Positions 1 through 8,816 of a DNA stretch of 64,000 bases are shown here, in pieces (positions within the stretch are counted from its first letter, which is position 1; the number at the start of each line of letters is the position of its first letter). The notes beneath the pieces were generated by a model. It saw only the letters and a program-made list of their open reading frames with translations. It had not been told where the DNA came from and did no database searches. The translations under genes and the position numbers were made by a program. Where the stretch lies: the NCBI GenBank assembly GCA_012927625.1, contig JABBOV010000002.1, forward strand, positions 35,551-99,550. The letters are read 5' to 3'. The DNA comes from Glaciimonas sp. GTDB lineage: Bacteria > Pseudomonadota > Gammaproteobacteria > Burkholderiales > Burkholderiaceae_D.

Positions 1-732
1 AAAGGGACAATCCACGGACTGATCGGGCCGAACGGCTCCGGCAAGAGCACGATGATGAATGTGCTCACCGGGATTTACCAACCGACCGCCGGTACAGTCG
101 AATTCAATGGCCGCGTGGTATCGGGATCGACACCGTCTGCCATCGCGCTGGGTGGCGTTGCCCGTACGTTCCAGAACGTGCAGTTATTCGGCGAAATGAC
201 TTCCACCGAAAACGTACTGGTCGGGCTGCACCACACGTTCAAATGCAACTTGCTCGATGTGATGCTCAATACGCCACGCTATCGCAAGGAAGAGCGCCGG
301 GCGCGGGTGCGCGCCGCCAGCATCCTGCTGTTTGCCGGGCTGATCGATCTGGCCAATGAAGAAGCGCGCAATCTGCCGTATGGCAAGCAGCGGGTGCTGG
401 AGATCAGCCGTGCGCTAGGCTTGAACCCGAGCCTGCTGCTGCTCGATGAACCGGCGGCCGGCCTGACTGCGCCCGATATCGTCGAACTGGTGGCGATCAT
501 CCGCAAAATTCGCCAGCACGGCATCACCTTGATCCTGATTGAGCATCACATGGATGTCGTGATGACGCTGTGCGATACGGTGACGGTACTGGACTTCGGT
601 CAAAAAATTGCCGAGGGCATGCCGGCTAGTGTGCAGGCCGACCCGAAAGTGATCGAGGCATATCTGGGCGGCACCGCAGGCGATGAGCCTGCTGGCGGGG
701 CAGTGCAGACTGTTGCGCCTGTATCAAATTAA
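1..732 (+). CDS. livG: Branched-chain amino-acid ABC transporter ATPase LivG (5'-truncated)
   Basis: The reading frame is open from the first base, so the start lies outside the window and 243 C-terminal residues remain. The Walker A motif GPNGSGKST falls right at the edge, at codons 10-18. An ABC signature-like NLPYGKQRVLEISRAL and a Walker B LLLLDEPAAGL follow, then the switch histidine in LILIEHHMDVV, a form typical of LivG. In this family the ATPase is cytoplasmic and pairs with LivF to drive import of branched-chain amino acids or related compounds. livF follows 174 bp downstream, an unusually wide gap for this pair. The permease and binding-protein genes are presumably upstream of the window. 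Confidence 0.93.
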   Translation, partial: KGTIHGLIGPNGSGKSTMMNVLTGIYQPTAGTVEFNGRVVSGSTPSAIALGGVARTFQNVQLFGEMTSTENVLVGLHHTFKCNLLDVMLNTPRYRKEERRARVRAASILLFAGLIDLANEEARNLPYGKQRVLEISRALGLNPSLLLLDEPAAGLTAPDIVELVAIIRKIRQHGITLILIEHHMDVVMTLCDTVTVLDFGQKIAEGMPASVQADPKVIEAYLGGTAGDEPAGGAVQTVAPVSN

Positions 733-743
733 GCACGCATTAA

Positions 744-863
744 GGTAACTGTTCAGACTGCCAGCTAACGACTGTTTGGATTTCCGCGCCCTACCTTGCT
801 CCCACTTGCGGGAGAAAGCATGCTGGGGTGTGGGTTATCCAGTGCAGTAGTCCGAACAGTAAC
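744..863. repeat. 120-bp element with terminal inverted repeats between livG and livF
   Basis: The left arm (GTAACTGTTCAGACT, 745-759) is an imperfect inverted repeat of the right arm near 848-863, whose complement reads GTTACTGTTCGGACTA. The interior holds a CCCACTTGCGGGAG hairpin. The element sits inside an operon and accounts for the wide livG-livF gap. The form suggests a miniature inverted-repeat element or a processed mRNA hairpin. No coding capacity is seen. Confidence 0.5.
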
Positions 864-906
864 AAATTAGGCAAATATTAAAGCGAAAAATAAGCGAGGC
901 GACAAG

Positions 907-1635
907 ATGCTTTCAATTACCAATCTACAAGCGGCCTACGGCAAGGTGGAAGTGCTGCACGGTATCTCGATGGAAGTGCCCAAAGGCAAGGTCGTGACCC
1001 TGATCGGCTCCAACGGCGCCGGCAAGACCACCACGATGCGGGCCATCTCCGGCATGATCAAGCCTAAGGGCGGCAGCGTGAAGCTGGGTGGCAAGGATGT
1101 CACCGGGATGGATTCGCACCTGATTGCGCGCGCCGGGCTAGCCCACTCTCCAGAAGGGCGGCGGGTGTTCTCGACCATGAGCGTGACCGACAACCTGCTG
1201 CTCGGAGCTTTTCCTCGCTACACTCGGGCCCGACCGCGGGGCGACATCAAGGCAGACCTGGAACGGGCCCTCGAATTATTTCCGCGCCTGAAAGAACGGC
1301 AGACACAATTGGCCGGCACCTTGTCAGGCGGCGAGCAGCAAATGCTGGCGATGGCGCGCGCGGTGATGCTCAATCCTGAAGTGGTGCTGCTGGATGAGCC
1401 CTCAATGGGACTGGCGCCGATTCTGGTTGAAGAAGTGTTTCGGATTATCTCGCGCCTCAAGGCAGAGGGCGTCACGATGCTGCTGGTCGAACAATTCGCC
1501 GCCGCCGCGTTAAATGTGGCCGATTACGGCTACGTGCTGGAAAACGGCCGCATCTCGGTGCACGGCCCAGCCGACAAGCTGAAGAACGATCCGGCGGTGC
1601 AGGCCGCCTATCTGGGCGGTTCACATCAGCATTAA
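907..1635 (+). CDS. livF: Branched-chain amino-acid ABC transporter ATPase LivF
   Basis: The product has 242 residues, the normal LivF length. It shows Walker A GSNGAGKTT (about residues 37-45), the signature LSGGEQQMLAMARAV, Walker B VVLLDEPSMGLAP and switch region MLLVEQFAAAAL. These are the family hallmarks of the second cytoplasmic ATPase of the HAAT-type importer. The ATG is preceded by a weak GAGGCG. It is the last gene of the truncated liv operon; the next gene is on the opposite strand. A second complete liv operon at 27632-32319 carries a different LivF, so the two systems probably serve different substrates. Confidence 0.93.
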   Translation: MLSITNLQAAYGKVEVLHGISMEVPKGKVVTLIGSNGAGKTTTMRAISGMIKPKGGSVKLGGKDVTGMDSHLIARAGLAHSPEGRRVFSTMSVTDNLLLGAFPRYTRARPRGDIKADLERALELFPRLKERQTQLAGTLSGGEQQMLAMARAVMLNPEVVLLDEPSMGLAPILVEEVFRIISRLKAEGVTMLLVEQFAAAALNVADYGYVLENGRISVHGPADKLKNDPAVQAAYLGGSHQH

Positions 1636-1724
1636 AATTTCTGACCATGGTGACGGTACAACTACGATTTGGTCACCAGGGGTGCAACTACCTGCGCTAA
1701 AGCCCAGGCAGTTGCACAAACTGC

Positions 1725-2780
1725 TTACGCCAGCGCCGGATAATCGATGTAGCCTTCAGGCGTCGCTTGATAAAAGGTAGCCGGATTCGGTGCATTCAAT
1801 GGCGCATTGATCTTCAGTCGGCGCGGCAGATCAGGGTTGGCGATGAACAACTGCCCGAAAGCGACCGCATCGGCATCGCCCGTTGTCAGCAATTGCTCGG
1901 CTGTCGCCTTGGTCAATTGTTGATTGGCGATGTAAACACCACCAAATGCTTTTTTGAGTTGTGGGCCAAGCCGGTTTTCACTTTGTGGTTCCCGCGCACA
2001 GATAAAGGCGATGCCGCGCTTGCCCAGTTCGCGCGCAATATAGCTGAAAGTCTCGATCGGATTGGAGTCGCCCATGCTGTGGCTATCGCAAGCCGGAGCC
2101 AAATGCATGCCTACCAGCCCCGCACCCCATACCGCAATACAGGCATCGGTTACTTCTAACATCAGACGGGCGCGATTTTCGAGCGATCCGCCGTAGATGT
2201 CAGTACGCTTATTACTGCCATCCTGTAAAAACTGGTCGAGCAAATACCCATTAGCGCCATGCACTTCAACCCCGTCAAAATTTGCCACCTTCGCATTTTC
2301 AGCGCCTTTACGGTAAGCCGCGACTATTCCCGGAATTTCTGCCAAATCGAGCGCCCTTGGCGTGACGTAATCACGGCTCGGGCGCACCAGACTGACATGC
2401 CCTTGTGCTGCAATCGCACTCGGTGCAACCGGCAACGCACCATCCAGGAAGATCGGGTCTGAAATCCGGCCGACATGCCACAATTGCAGCACAATGCGTC
2501 CACCGGCAGCGTGTACTGCGTCGGTCACCTGCCGCCAGCCGGCAACTTGTTCGTCGGACCAGATACCGGGCGTATCGGCATAACCCACGCCTTGCGGTGT
2601 CACCGCAGTGGCTTCACTAATAATCAGGCCCGCGGATGCGCGCTGCACATAATATTGCGTCATCAGCGCGTTTGGCACACGCCCTTCCCCGACTGCTCGG
2701 GAGCGCGTCAAAGGTGACATGATGATGCGATTTGGGAGATTGAGCGCGCCAATCTTGATTGGGTCAAATAAAGTAATCAT
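1725..2780 (-). CDS. Old yellow enzyme family NADH:flavin oxidoreductase / alkene reductase
   Basis: The product has 351 residues when read from the ATG at 2780; a TTG six codons upstream would extend it slightly. Family features visible are the N-terminal LFDPIKIGALNLPNRIIMSPLTR, the QLWHVGR segment, the substrate-binding HGANGYLLDQF and the FMN-binding GDADAVAFGQLFIANPDLP. These match the N-ethylmaleimide reductase / xenobiotic reductase subgroup: cytoplasmic FMN enzymes reducing activated C=C bonds or nitro compounds with NAD(P)H. An ArsR-type regulator lies 84 bp upstream on the same strand and probably controls it. The physiological substrate cannot be read from the sequence. Confidence 0.88.
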   Translation of the reverse strand: MITLFDPIKIGALNLPNRIIMSPLTRSRAVGEGRVPNALMTQYYVQRASAGLIISEATAVTPQGVGYADTPGIWSDEQVAGWRQVTDAVHAAGGRIVLQLWHVGRISDPIFLDGALPVAPSAIAAQGHVSLVRPSRDYVTPRALDLAEIPGIVAAYRKGAENAKVANFDGVEVHGANGYLLDQFLQDGSNKRTDIYGGSLENRARLMLEVTDACIAVWGAGLVGMHLAPACDSHSMGDSNPIETFSYIARELGKRGIAFICAREPQSENRLGPQLKKAFGGVYIANQQLTKATAEQLLTTGDADAVAFGQLFIANPDLPRRLKINAPLNAPNPATFYQATPEGYIDYPALA

Positions 2781-2864
2781 GGTAATTTTCACTTTCAATT
2801 AAGTTGAGAAAAACTGGAGTTAAGAGTTAAGAGTGCAGGTCTTTTTTACAGGATGCATCAAGGC

Positions 2865-3203
2865 TCAAAAAACTTCTGTATCGGATTGCACATCCTTTTT
2901 TTCGCTGCACAAATCGTCATTGATATAGGCGCGAAATGCGGTAATTGTCGGCTCATTGCGGTTAAAAAAAATCCATTGCCCCACGCGTTTTGAAGTAACG
3001 AGTTCTGCCTGCTGCAAAATCGCCAGGTGCGCTGAAACAGTCGATTGGGACAACCCGGTGCGCTGGTTGATTAAACCCGCACAAACGCCCAGATCAAGCG
3101 GATATTCCTGATGGGAAAAATAGCGATTGGGTTCTTTAAGCCAACCGAGTATTTGTCGTCGCACCGAGTTGGCCAGTGCCTTGTGAATTGCATCAAAGTC
3201 CAT
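2865..3203 (-). CDS. ArsR-family winged-helix transcriptional regulator
   Basis: A 112-residue protein with the ArsR winged-helix layout: IHKALANSVRRQILGWL (helix 1-2), recognition helix GLSQSTVSAHLAILQQAELV at about residues 50-69, and the wing segment SKRVGQWIFFNRN. No CxCxxC-type alpha-3 metal site is visible. The cysteines are isolated (GVCAGL, DLCSEK), so a redox or organic ligand is as plausible as a metal. It is transcribed toward the old-yellow-enzyme gene. A perfect palindrome lies 36 bp upstream of its start, which suggests autoregulation of a two-gene operon. Confidence 0.85.
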   Translation of the reverse strand: MDFDAIHKALANSVRRQILGWLKEPNRYFSHQEYPLDLGVCAGLINQRTGLSQSTVSAHLAILQQAELVTSKRVGQWIFFNRNEPTITAFRAYINDDLCSEKKDVQSDTEVF

Positions 3204-3238
3204 AGTCTTGGAAGAATTGCATATTGTAATTTGGTGAA

Positions 3239-3266
3239 ATTAATATCGTCATATTACGATATTAAT
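3239..3266. promoter_or_regulatory. Palindromic operator upstream of the ArsR-type gene
   Basis: Perfect 11-bp inverted repeat ATTAATATCGT / ACGATATTAAT separated by 6 bp. It lies upstream of the ArsR-type start and also faces the divergent proQ-like gene. Size and symmetry fit an ArsR-dimer operator. Confidence 0.65.
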
Positions 3267-3367
3267 CCATATCATGCAGAGATCCAATTCGCAGGTGCAG
3301 TAATCGTTGTACGTATCGTCTCCGTGATATGCTTGCCGGCCAAGAATAAACTGCATAATCGCTGTCG

Positions 3368-3835
3368 ATGAATACGTCCAATCCTGTCCCAGTCACTGCC
3401 CCCGTCACTGCTCCAAACCCAATTCAAGCTGCACGCGCTTTACTCAAAGAGCTGCAGGAGAAATTCGTGGCTTTTCGTGAGTACAAGCCACTTTCGATCG
3501 GGATCGACAAGCAGCTCATCGCACTAATGCCAGCGACCAACCGCAAAATCCTGCGGATTGCATTAGGCATCCACACAAGATCGTTGCGGTACATGAAAGG
3601 TTTGGAAAAAGCAACCGTCAGGTTTGACCTTGATGACAACGCTACCGACGCCATCACGGAAGAACATCGCACCCATGCATCCGAGGTCTTGCGGGAACGC
3701 TTCAAGAAAGATGCCGAGCAGCGCAAGGCGCACCGCGAAGCCGAAGAAGAAAGACGCAAAGCCGAAGAGGTACAGCGCCAGCACACCGAAAAACTAGGCC
3801 AACTCGCGGCCAAATTTTCTCGTAGCGGCAGCTAA
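3368..3835 (+). CDS. ProQ/FinO-domain RNA chaperone
   Basis: A 155-residue protein. After a Pro/Val/Thr-rich N-terminus it has a ProQ/FinO domain (about residues 18-115) with EKFVAFREYKPLSIGIDKQL, followed by RKILRIALGIHTRSLRYMKGL. The C-terminus is a highly charged, coiled-coil-like stretch rich in Lys, Glu and Arg (about 110-145). Proteins of this family bind structured RNAs and 3' ends and act in post-transcriptional control. This short version, FinO domain plus charged tail, is the form common in Betaproteobacteria. It is monocistronic and faces away from the ArsR operon. Confidence 0.85.
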   Translation: MNTSNPVPVTAPVTAPNPIQAARALLKELQEKFVAFREYKPLSIGIDKQLIALMPATNRKILRIALGIHTRSLRYMKGLEKATVRFDLDDNATDAITEEHRTHASEVLRERFKKDAEQRKAHREAEEERRKAEEVQRQHTEKLGQLAAKFSRSGS

Positions 3836-4303
3836 CATCTATCAAAAAACCCGCTAAGTTGTTGTAACCAGGCACCGATTGAGCAATTAACTCACGCTTG
3901 ACCGAATACCGATTTCTTGCCAATTCCCTGACCGACACCAACGCGCCGGTTAGTGAGCAAAGGCGGGTGACCAAGCGACCACCTTGAAGCGCCTAAATTG
4001 CAAAACGCAGAATTAAGCTGGAGTGTGGCCGTTGACTCCTGAATGAATTGCAGCAATCAGGGTTTAGTATGAATCTGATACTGAAAATTTCAAAAAAATT
4101 AATCTGTGCACTCGAATTCGGCTAAAATTGCTTTTTTGCAAAATTTGTATCATTCAAGGCAACAATATTTATAAATATAATGATCGCGCACGCCACTGCT
4201 TGCTAGACCCAGCCTTAAGCAGTCTCCAGAATCCTGCTGCGACACACTTGCGCATACGCACCGGATAAGACAGACCGATGCCGATACGCTCTAGGAGTTG
4301 AGG
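3836..4303. other. 468-bp gap without recognisable gene
   Basis: No convincing reading frame with a ribosome binding site is present. The second half (about 4060-4185) is AT-rich and probably holds the promoter of the diguanylate cyclase gene. AGGAG at 4293-4297 is the ribosome binding site that decides the ATG at 4304. Confidence 0.5.
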
Positions 4304-5335
4304 ATGAAAGCCCTCCTGCAACACTTGACTTCCATGACACGCCAGCGCGACCACGCTTTACTGGATGCGTCAGTCATCGCGGCGCTGGCAGATGTAATGG
4401 CGGCCGATCATGTGCGCCAACTGGAAGTGCTGCGGGTACGCGATGAAATACGCCTCAAACTCACCGCTTGCAGGCTCCATGCCTGCGCAGAATGCAATAG
4501 CGCTCAGTGCCGCGGAGATACGATGCCCCTTAGCCCGGAACTAGCAGCCGCGGTAAGCCAGCATCAAGCCAGTGCTCAAAAAATAATGCCTAACGGCAAT
4601 CACATATTGTGGCTGCTAGTCTGGGTGGATGATAACTTCACCACTTGCCTGGAACTGTGGAATCCCGCCACATGCGATGGAAAAACGCTGGAGATGGCCC
4701 AGGCGCTCATCGCCATTTATGCCAATCACCGCAGCCTGCTCGATTACAGCCAGCGCGATTCCCTGACCGACCTGCTCAACCGCAAGACCTTTGACCAGAA
4801 TTTTTCGAAAGTATTGCGCTCATTGGAGCAGCACGATACGCAATCCGATTTGCCGCAGCAAGAACGTCGGCAACCCGAGGCAAACAAGAATCAGTGGCTG
4901 GCGGTAGTTGACATCGACCATTTCAAGCATGTCAATGACGCGTTCGGCCACCTGTATGGCGATGAAGTGCTGCTACTGATGGCCAATCTGATCCGTAGTT
5001 CGTTCCGTCCGCATGACGGCCTGTTCCGCTTTGGAGGCGAAGAATTCGTGATCTTGTTGCAGGCTGCCGCACTGGAAAATGCACAGTGCATTTTTGAGCG
5101 CTTTCGCAGCAACGTCGAAAAATATCATTTTCCACAAGTCGGCCAAGTCACCGTCAGCATCGGTTTTACCCGTATCGATTTGAATGCAACCCCAGTGGTC
5201 GTTCTCGGACATGCCGACCTCGCGCTCTACCATGCTAAAACCCACGGTCGGAACCAGGTCTGCTATTACGAAAAGCTGGTGGAAGACGGCCAGTTGAAGT
5301 CGGAGATATCGAACGATATGGTGGAATTTTTTTAA
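4304..5335 (+). CDS. Diguanylate cyclase with a Cys-rich N-terminal region
   Basis: A 343-residue protein. The ATG at 4304 is chosen over an upstream TTG because AGGAG sits 6 nt before it. The GGDEF domain (about residues 148-325) has LTDLLNR, the metal-site DIDHFKHVNDAFGH, active-site GGEEF (244-248) and an intact inhibitory-site RPHD (235-238). It should therefore make cyclic di-GMP under product feedback. The first 145 residues match no domain I know. They contain a cluster C56, H59, C61, C64, C69 that could bind a metal or be redox-active. About 20 extra residues sit between LNR and DIDHFK compared with typical GGDEF domains. No membrane segment is seen, so the enzyme is probably cytoplasmic. 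Confidence 0.88.
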   Translation: MKALLQHLTSMTRQRDHALLDASVIAALADVMAADHVRQLEVLRVRDEIRLKLTACRLHACAECNSAQCRGDTMPLSPELAAAVSQHQASAQKIMPNGNHILWLLVWVDDNFTTCLELWNPATCDGKTLEMAQALIAIYANHRSLLDYSQRDSLTDLLNRKTFDQNFSKVLRSLEQHDTQSDLPQQERRQPEANKNQWLAVVDIDHFKHVNDAFGHLYGDEVLLLMANLIRSSFRPHDGLFRFGGEEFVILLQAAALENAQCIFERFRSNVEKYHFPQVGQVTVSIGFTRIDLNATPVVVLGHADLALYHAKTHGRNQVCYYEKLVEDGQLKSEISNDMVEFF

Positions 5336-5342
5336 TACGATT

Positions 5343-5396
5343 CCAAAATATTATTAATGCGGAGTATGACAATAAATAGTCCATTCCACGCATTGT
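5343..5396. repeat. AT-rich dispersed repeat, divergent copy
   Basis: Contains TTAATGCGGAGTATG followed by a CATTCCACGCATTG arm. It resembles the ATGCGGA ... GCATACTCC intergenic element seen better at 16907, 34111, 43125 and 48390. It sits between two cyclic-di-GMP genes that converge. Confidence 0.35.
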
Positions 5397-5475
5397 TTAA
5401 TTGCAGCGCAAAAATATACACTACACCAGTATAATTTTATGCAAAAATCAGTGTGAAATTAACGCCTGACCTGCT

Positions 5476-7584
5476 TCAGTCCACCGCCCCCACATACGGA
5501 CTTGCGTCGTGTGATGCCAGCAAGCACGAAAATTCGTCGGCCGGAATTGGCCGGCTGAACAAATAACCTTGCATGCTGTGGCAGCCGTTGTCGATCAGGA
5601 AGCGCTGTTGCGCATGGGTTTCCACCCCTTCCGCGATTACTTGCAAATGCATGCTGGTGCCCAGCGCAATGATGGCACGGGTAATTGCGGCGCCGTTAAT
5701 ATCGATGCCGATATCGCTGGTAAACGACTGATCGATTTTGAGTTTATAAATCGGGAAACGCTTCAGTTGCGCCAGGCTGGAATAGCCGGTACCGAAGTCA
5801 TCGATTGAAAACCGCACTCCGAGCGAACGCAGCTCTTGCATGGTGCCGATCACACGCTCAGGACGCTGCATGATCAGACTTTCGGTCAGTTCCAATTCCA
5901 GCCGCTCAGGCGCCAGTCCAGTCTCTCGCAGGACTTGTTTTACCTGGGCGGCAAAATCGTCCTGGTTGAACTGCTTGGCCGATACATTTACGGCTACCCG
6001 CAAATGGTCGTACCCCTGCTCGTGCCAGCGCTGCGTTTCCTGACACGCTGTGCGCAATACCCACAAGCCGATCTCGACAATTTGCCCGGTTTCTTCGGCC
6101 ACTGGAATAAACCGCATCGGCGAGATCAGCCCCATCTCGGGATGCGCCCAGCGCACCAGCGCTTCCATTCCAATGATCTGACCACTAGCAAAATCGAGCT
6201 GGGCTTGATAATAAACCTGAAACTCATTGCGCCGCAGCGCCAGTCGCAGGTTGTTTTCGATCAGCAGCCGTTCCATCGAAGCGACATTCATTTCTTCCCG
6301 GAAAAACTGAAAACTGCCGCTGCCCTTGGCGTGATGCAGCGCAACATCCACATTTTTGAGCAGCATCGAAGGAGTCTTGCCATCATCAGGAAACAAGCTG
6401 ATGCCGATGCAGGCGCTGACACTGATCTCATGCTCTTCGAGCCGAAAGGCTACGCTTAGCGCGGTCAGCACACGCTCAGCCAAGTGCGCAGCAGCATGTG
6501 CGCTATCCAAGTCTTCGAGGATGACCGCGAACTCGTCACCGAGGTGGCGGAAAACGGTATCGGCATTGCGCACGCTGGCCGCCAGACGTTCGGCCACCGC
6601 GATAATCACTTGGTCGCCGACATCGTGTCCCAAAGTGTCGTTGATGTGGCCCAGGCGTTCGATATTCATCGTCAGCAGCGCGACCCGCTGGTTTTTGGAC
6701 TCTGCGTTGCGCAGCGCATGCTGCAGTCGCTCCTGCAGCAGCGCCCGGTTAGGCAGATTGGTCAGCGCATCGAAATAGGACAACCGCTCAATCTGGCTTT
6801 GTGCCGCCTTGACGTGTGAAATATCGCTGAAAGTACCGATGTAATTGGTAACAGTGCCACTCGCATCTTGTACCTGACTGATCGACAGGAATTCGATGAA
6901 AACTTCGCCTGATTTGCGACGGTTAGAGATTTCTCCGCTCCAGCGACCGTGTTCGGCAATCGATTGCCACATCGTCTGGTAGAACGAAGCATCTTGCTGG
7001 CCCGATTGCAACAGCGCCGGGGTTTGGCCCAGCACTTCGTCGGCAGCGTATCCGGTAATCACGCAAAAAGCGTGATTGACATTGAGAATGCGTGTTTTGG
7101 CATCGGTAATAACGATACCGTCGGTACTGCTTTCAAACACGGTGGCCGATAGCCGCAATGCTTGTTCGGCACGCTCAAACTCGGTAATGTCAATCATTAT
7201 GCCGCACATGTAAACCACTTGGTCGGCGCACACGCCGACGTTCACTGAATCCTTGATCCAGACCACCCGGCCGTCAGCGGCCAGCATCCGGTATTCCAAC
7301 GCGTGGCTGTTCCCGCCCTTGGTTTGCATCGCACGGTAATCAACGGTACGCTCGCGATCCTGTGGGTGAATATGGTCAATCCAGAAGCCTTCGGCGTACC
7401 AGTCTTCAATACGGTAGCCCAGGATGTGCTCGGCTTGCGCGCTCACAAAAGTGAAGCGAAAAGTAACCGGATCGGCCTCCCAGACGACTCCGTCGACACA
7501 ATTGACTAGATTCTGAAAACGCTGTTGCGCCCATAGAATGGCGTCGACAGAAACAGCGGGCGGTGGGTCTGGAAAAGATGGCAC
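5476..7584 (-). CDS. PAS-PAS-GGDEF-EAL protein, probable cyclic-di-GMP phosphodiesterase
   Basis: A 702-residue protein with two PAS/PAC modules (about 20-140 and 145-265), a GGDEF-like domain (about 270-430) and an EAL domain (about 440-690). The GGDEF signature is degenerate (HLGDEFAVIL: first Gly replaced), so cyclase activity is doubtful. The EAL domain looks complete, with MEALVRW, AVNVSAKQF, ELTESL, IDDFGTGYSS, KLKIDQSF, IAEGVET and QGYLFSRP. It should hydrolyse cyclic di-GMP to pGpG, with the GGDEF domain possibly acting as a GTP sensor. No transmembrane segment is seen; the PAS domains suggest a cytosolic redox or ligand input. It converges with the diguanylate cyclase at 4304-5335, an opposing pair. 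Confidence 0.9.
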   Translation of the reverse strand: MPSFPDPPPAVSVDAILWAQQRFQNLVNCVDGVVWEADPVTFRFTFVSAQAEHILGYRIEDWYAEGFWIDHIHPQDRERTVDYRAMQTKGGNSHALEYRMLAADGRVVWIKDSVNVGVCADQVVYMCGIMIDITEFERAEQALRLSATVFESSTDGIVITDAKTRILNVNHAFCVITGYAADEVLGQTPALLQSGQQDASFYQTMWQSIAEHGRWSGEISNRRKSGEVFIEFLSISQVQDASGTVTNYIGTFSDISHVKAAQSQIERLSYFDALTNLPNRALLQERLQHALRNAESKNQRVALLTMNIERLGHINDTLGHDVGDQVIIAVAERLAASVRNADTVFRHLGDEFAVILEDLDSAHAAAHLAERVLTALSVAFRLEEHEISVSACIGISLFPDDGKTPSMLLKNVDVALHHAKGSGSFQFFREEMNVASMERLLIENNLRLALRRNEFQVYYQAQLDFASGQIIGMEALVRWAHPEMGLISPMRFIPVAEETGQIVEIGLWVLRTACQETQRWHEQGYDHLRVAVNVSAKQFNQDDFAAQVKQVLRETGLAPERLELELTESLIMQRPERVIGTMQELRSLGVRFSIDDFGTGYSSLAQLKRFPIYKLKIDQSFTSDIGIDINGAAITRAIIALGTSMHLQVIAEGVETHAQQRFLIDNGCHSMQGYLFSRPIPADEFSCLLASHDASPYVGAVD

Positions 7585-7700
7585 AAAAAACTTTCTGGGC
7601 TACGCCCCTGGGTGGCATTCTTTAGGCTGCGCTGATTATAATTAGAAGGGAGAGGTTTTACCAGACGTGACTAAACACCAGCAATGAATTGGCACTATCC

Positions 7701-8696
7701 TTACTTTGTAGTGAAAGACCAGCTTTGTGAAATTGCCGTAACTGCAGAAATACAGGCGGTATTCGGTGGACTAATAGTGCAGATACTGCCAGAAAAAGCC
7801 ACATCATAAGTAGCGCCACTGTTCAGTGGTTCGAGCGGGATGATGGCGACGCCGGAGGTTGGCGTTTGAGGATCTGATTGGCTGGCGAGCAATTGCGTCG
7901 CGAGTGGTGTCCCGGCACCGCGCCGTCTAACGTTGAAATTGACGTTGCTGATCAATTGATTGATATCGGCATGCAAGCTGATCGGATAACCCACTTCGTT
8001 CCGGTTAGGTACCGGATCGGGTTCCTCCGAGTCGCTGAAAAAATTCGGTGGGACGTTGGTCTGGCCGGGAAACGGGTATGCGATAAATTTCCTCGCGCCT
8101 AATCCGCCACCCAAACCATTTGTAGCGGCAAAATCAGTAGTGAAGTAGGTATAACCACTTGCTGCTGTAGCGTAGCCTGCACCCGCATCCTTGTAAATCG
8201 GCTCGAAAATCACGAAACGATGATAGATGGCGGTAATCAAGGCTTCGGCTGCAGTAAAGCCATTGGTGTAGCCGGTCTGCGCAATGACTTCGCCGATGGC
8301 GTAACTTGGCACCAAGTTGTATCCGGCTCGACTTAATCGGTCTTCCAAATTGATACCAGTGAAGCCGGGGTTTCTTGGCGTTTGGTCGTGAGTGATAATG
8401 TTGTTGATTTTTTGGTACTCGGAATGCCCTTGCGCGGCAGTATTGATCAAGCTATTCGGCGTCAGTTTGGGCAGGCCAATTTGTTGCCGTCGAAAGTTGA
8501 ACCAGGCCAAGCCGTCGGTCGCCATATTGCCGGTAATTAGCGGTGCGCCTGATTCTTGCGAAAGTTGCTGCGAACCTGCCGCAGCATCGGAAAGTGGTGC
8601 GGCCTGTTTGGAAGAGTCGCTGCCGCCGCAAGCAGCGAGCGCAAGGCTGAGTAATATTGTTGGGGCAAGTATTGGTAAGCGCGGCAAACGGGCCAT
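7701..8696 (-). CDS. Secreted CAP/SCP-domain lipoprotein
   Basis: A 331-residue protein. The ATG at 8696 is set by AGGAG six bases upstream. The N-terminus is a lipoprotein signal with lipobox LALAAC followed by GGSDSS, so residue +2 is Gly and outer-membrane sorting is expected. Residues about 45-190 form a CAP (cysteine-rich secretory/SCP-like) domain with GLAWFNFRRQQIGLP, HSEYQKINNIITHDQ and IGEVIAQTGY. The C-terminal 100 residues look like a beta-sandwich of the bacterial Ig type, ending in SWSFTTK. The bacterial CAP family is broad and functions are mostly unknown. The CsoR/FrmR-like gene just upstream on the same strand might be co-transcribed or might regulate it. Confidence 0.82.
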   Translation of the reverse strand: MARLPRLPILAPTILLSLALAACGGSDSSKQAAPLSDAAAGSQQLSQESGAPLITGNMATDGLAWFNFRRQQIGLPKLTPNSLINTAAQGHSEYQKINNIITHDQTPRNPGFTGINLEDRLSRAGYNLVPSYAIGEVIAQTGYTNGFTAAEALITAIYHRFVIFEPIYKDAGAGYATAASGYTYFTTDFAATNGLGGGLGARKFIAYPFPGQTNVPPNFFSDSEEPDPVPNRNEVGYPISLHADINQLISNVNFNVRRRGAGTPLATQLLASQSDPQTPTSGVAIIPLEPLNSGATYDVAFSGSICTISPPNTACISAVTAISQSWSFTTK

Positions 8697-8816
8697 GGCA
8701 GGCTCCTGGATCAGGTAGACAGAGCCGCAAAGCTTACGGCAGTTTTGCGGCGAGGGCATGAGCGCTTTTGCCCCACCGCCAAGAGTTGCTGGTTTTTATG
8801 CGCTTAATCAAGCAAA

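Noticed and set aside
5476..7584. Frameshift or error behind the degenerate LGDEF motif
   Set aside because: The frame is continuous and surrounding residues are well conserved; degenerate GGDEF domains are common in EAL proteins.
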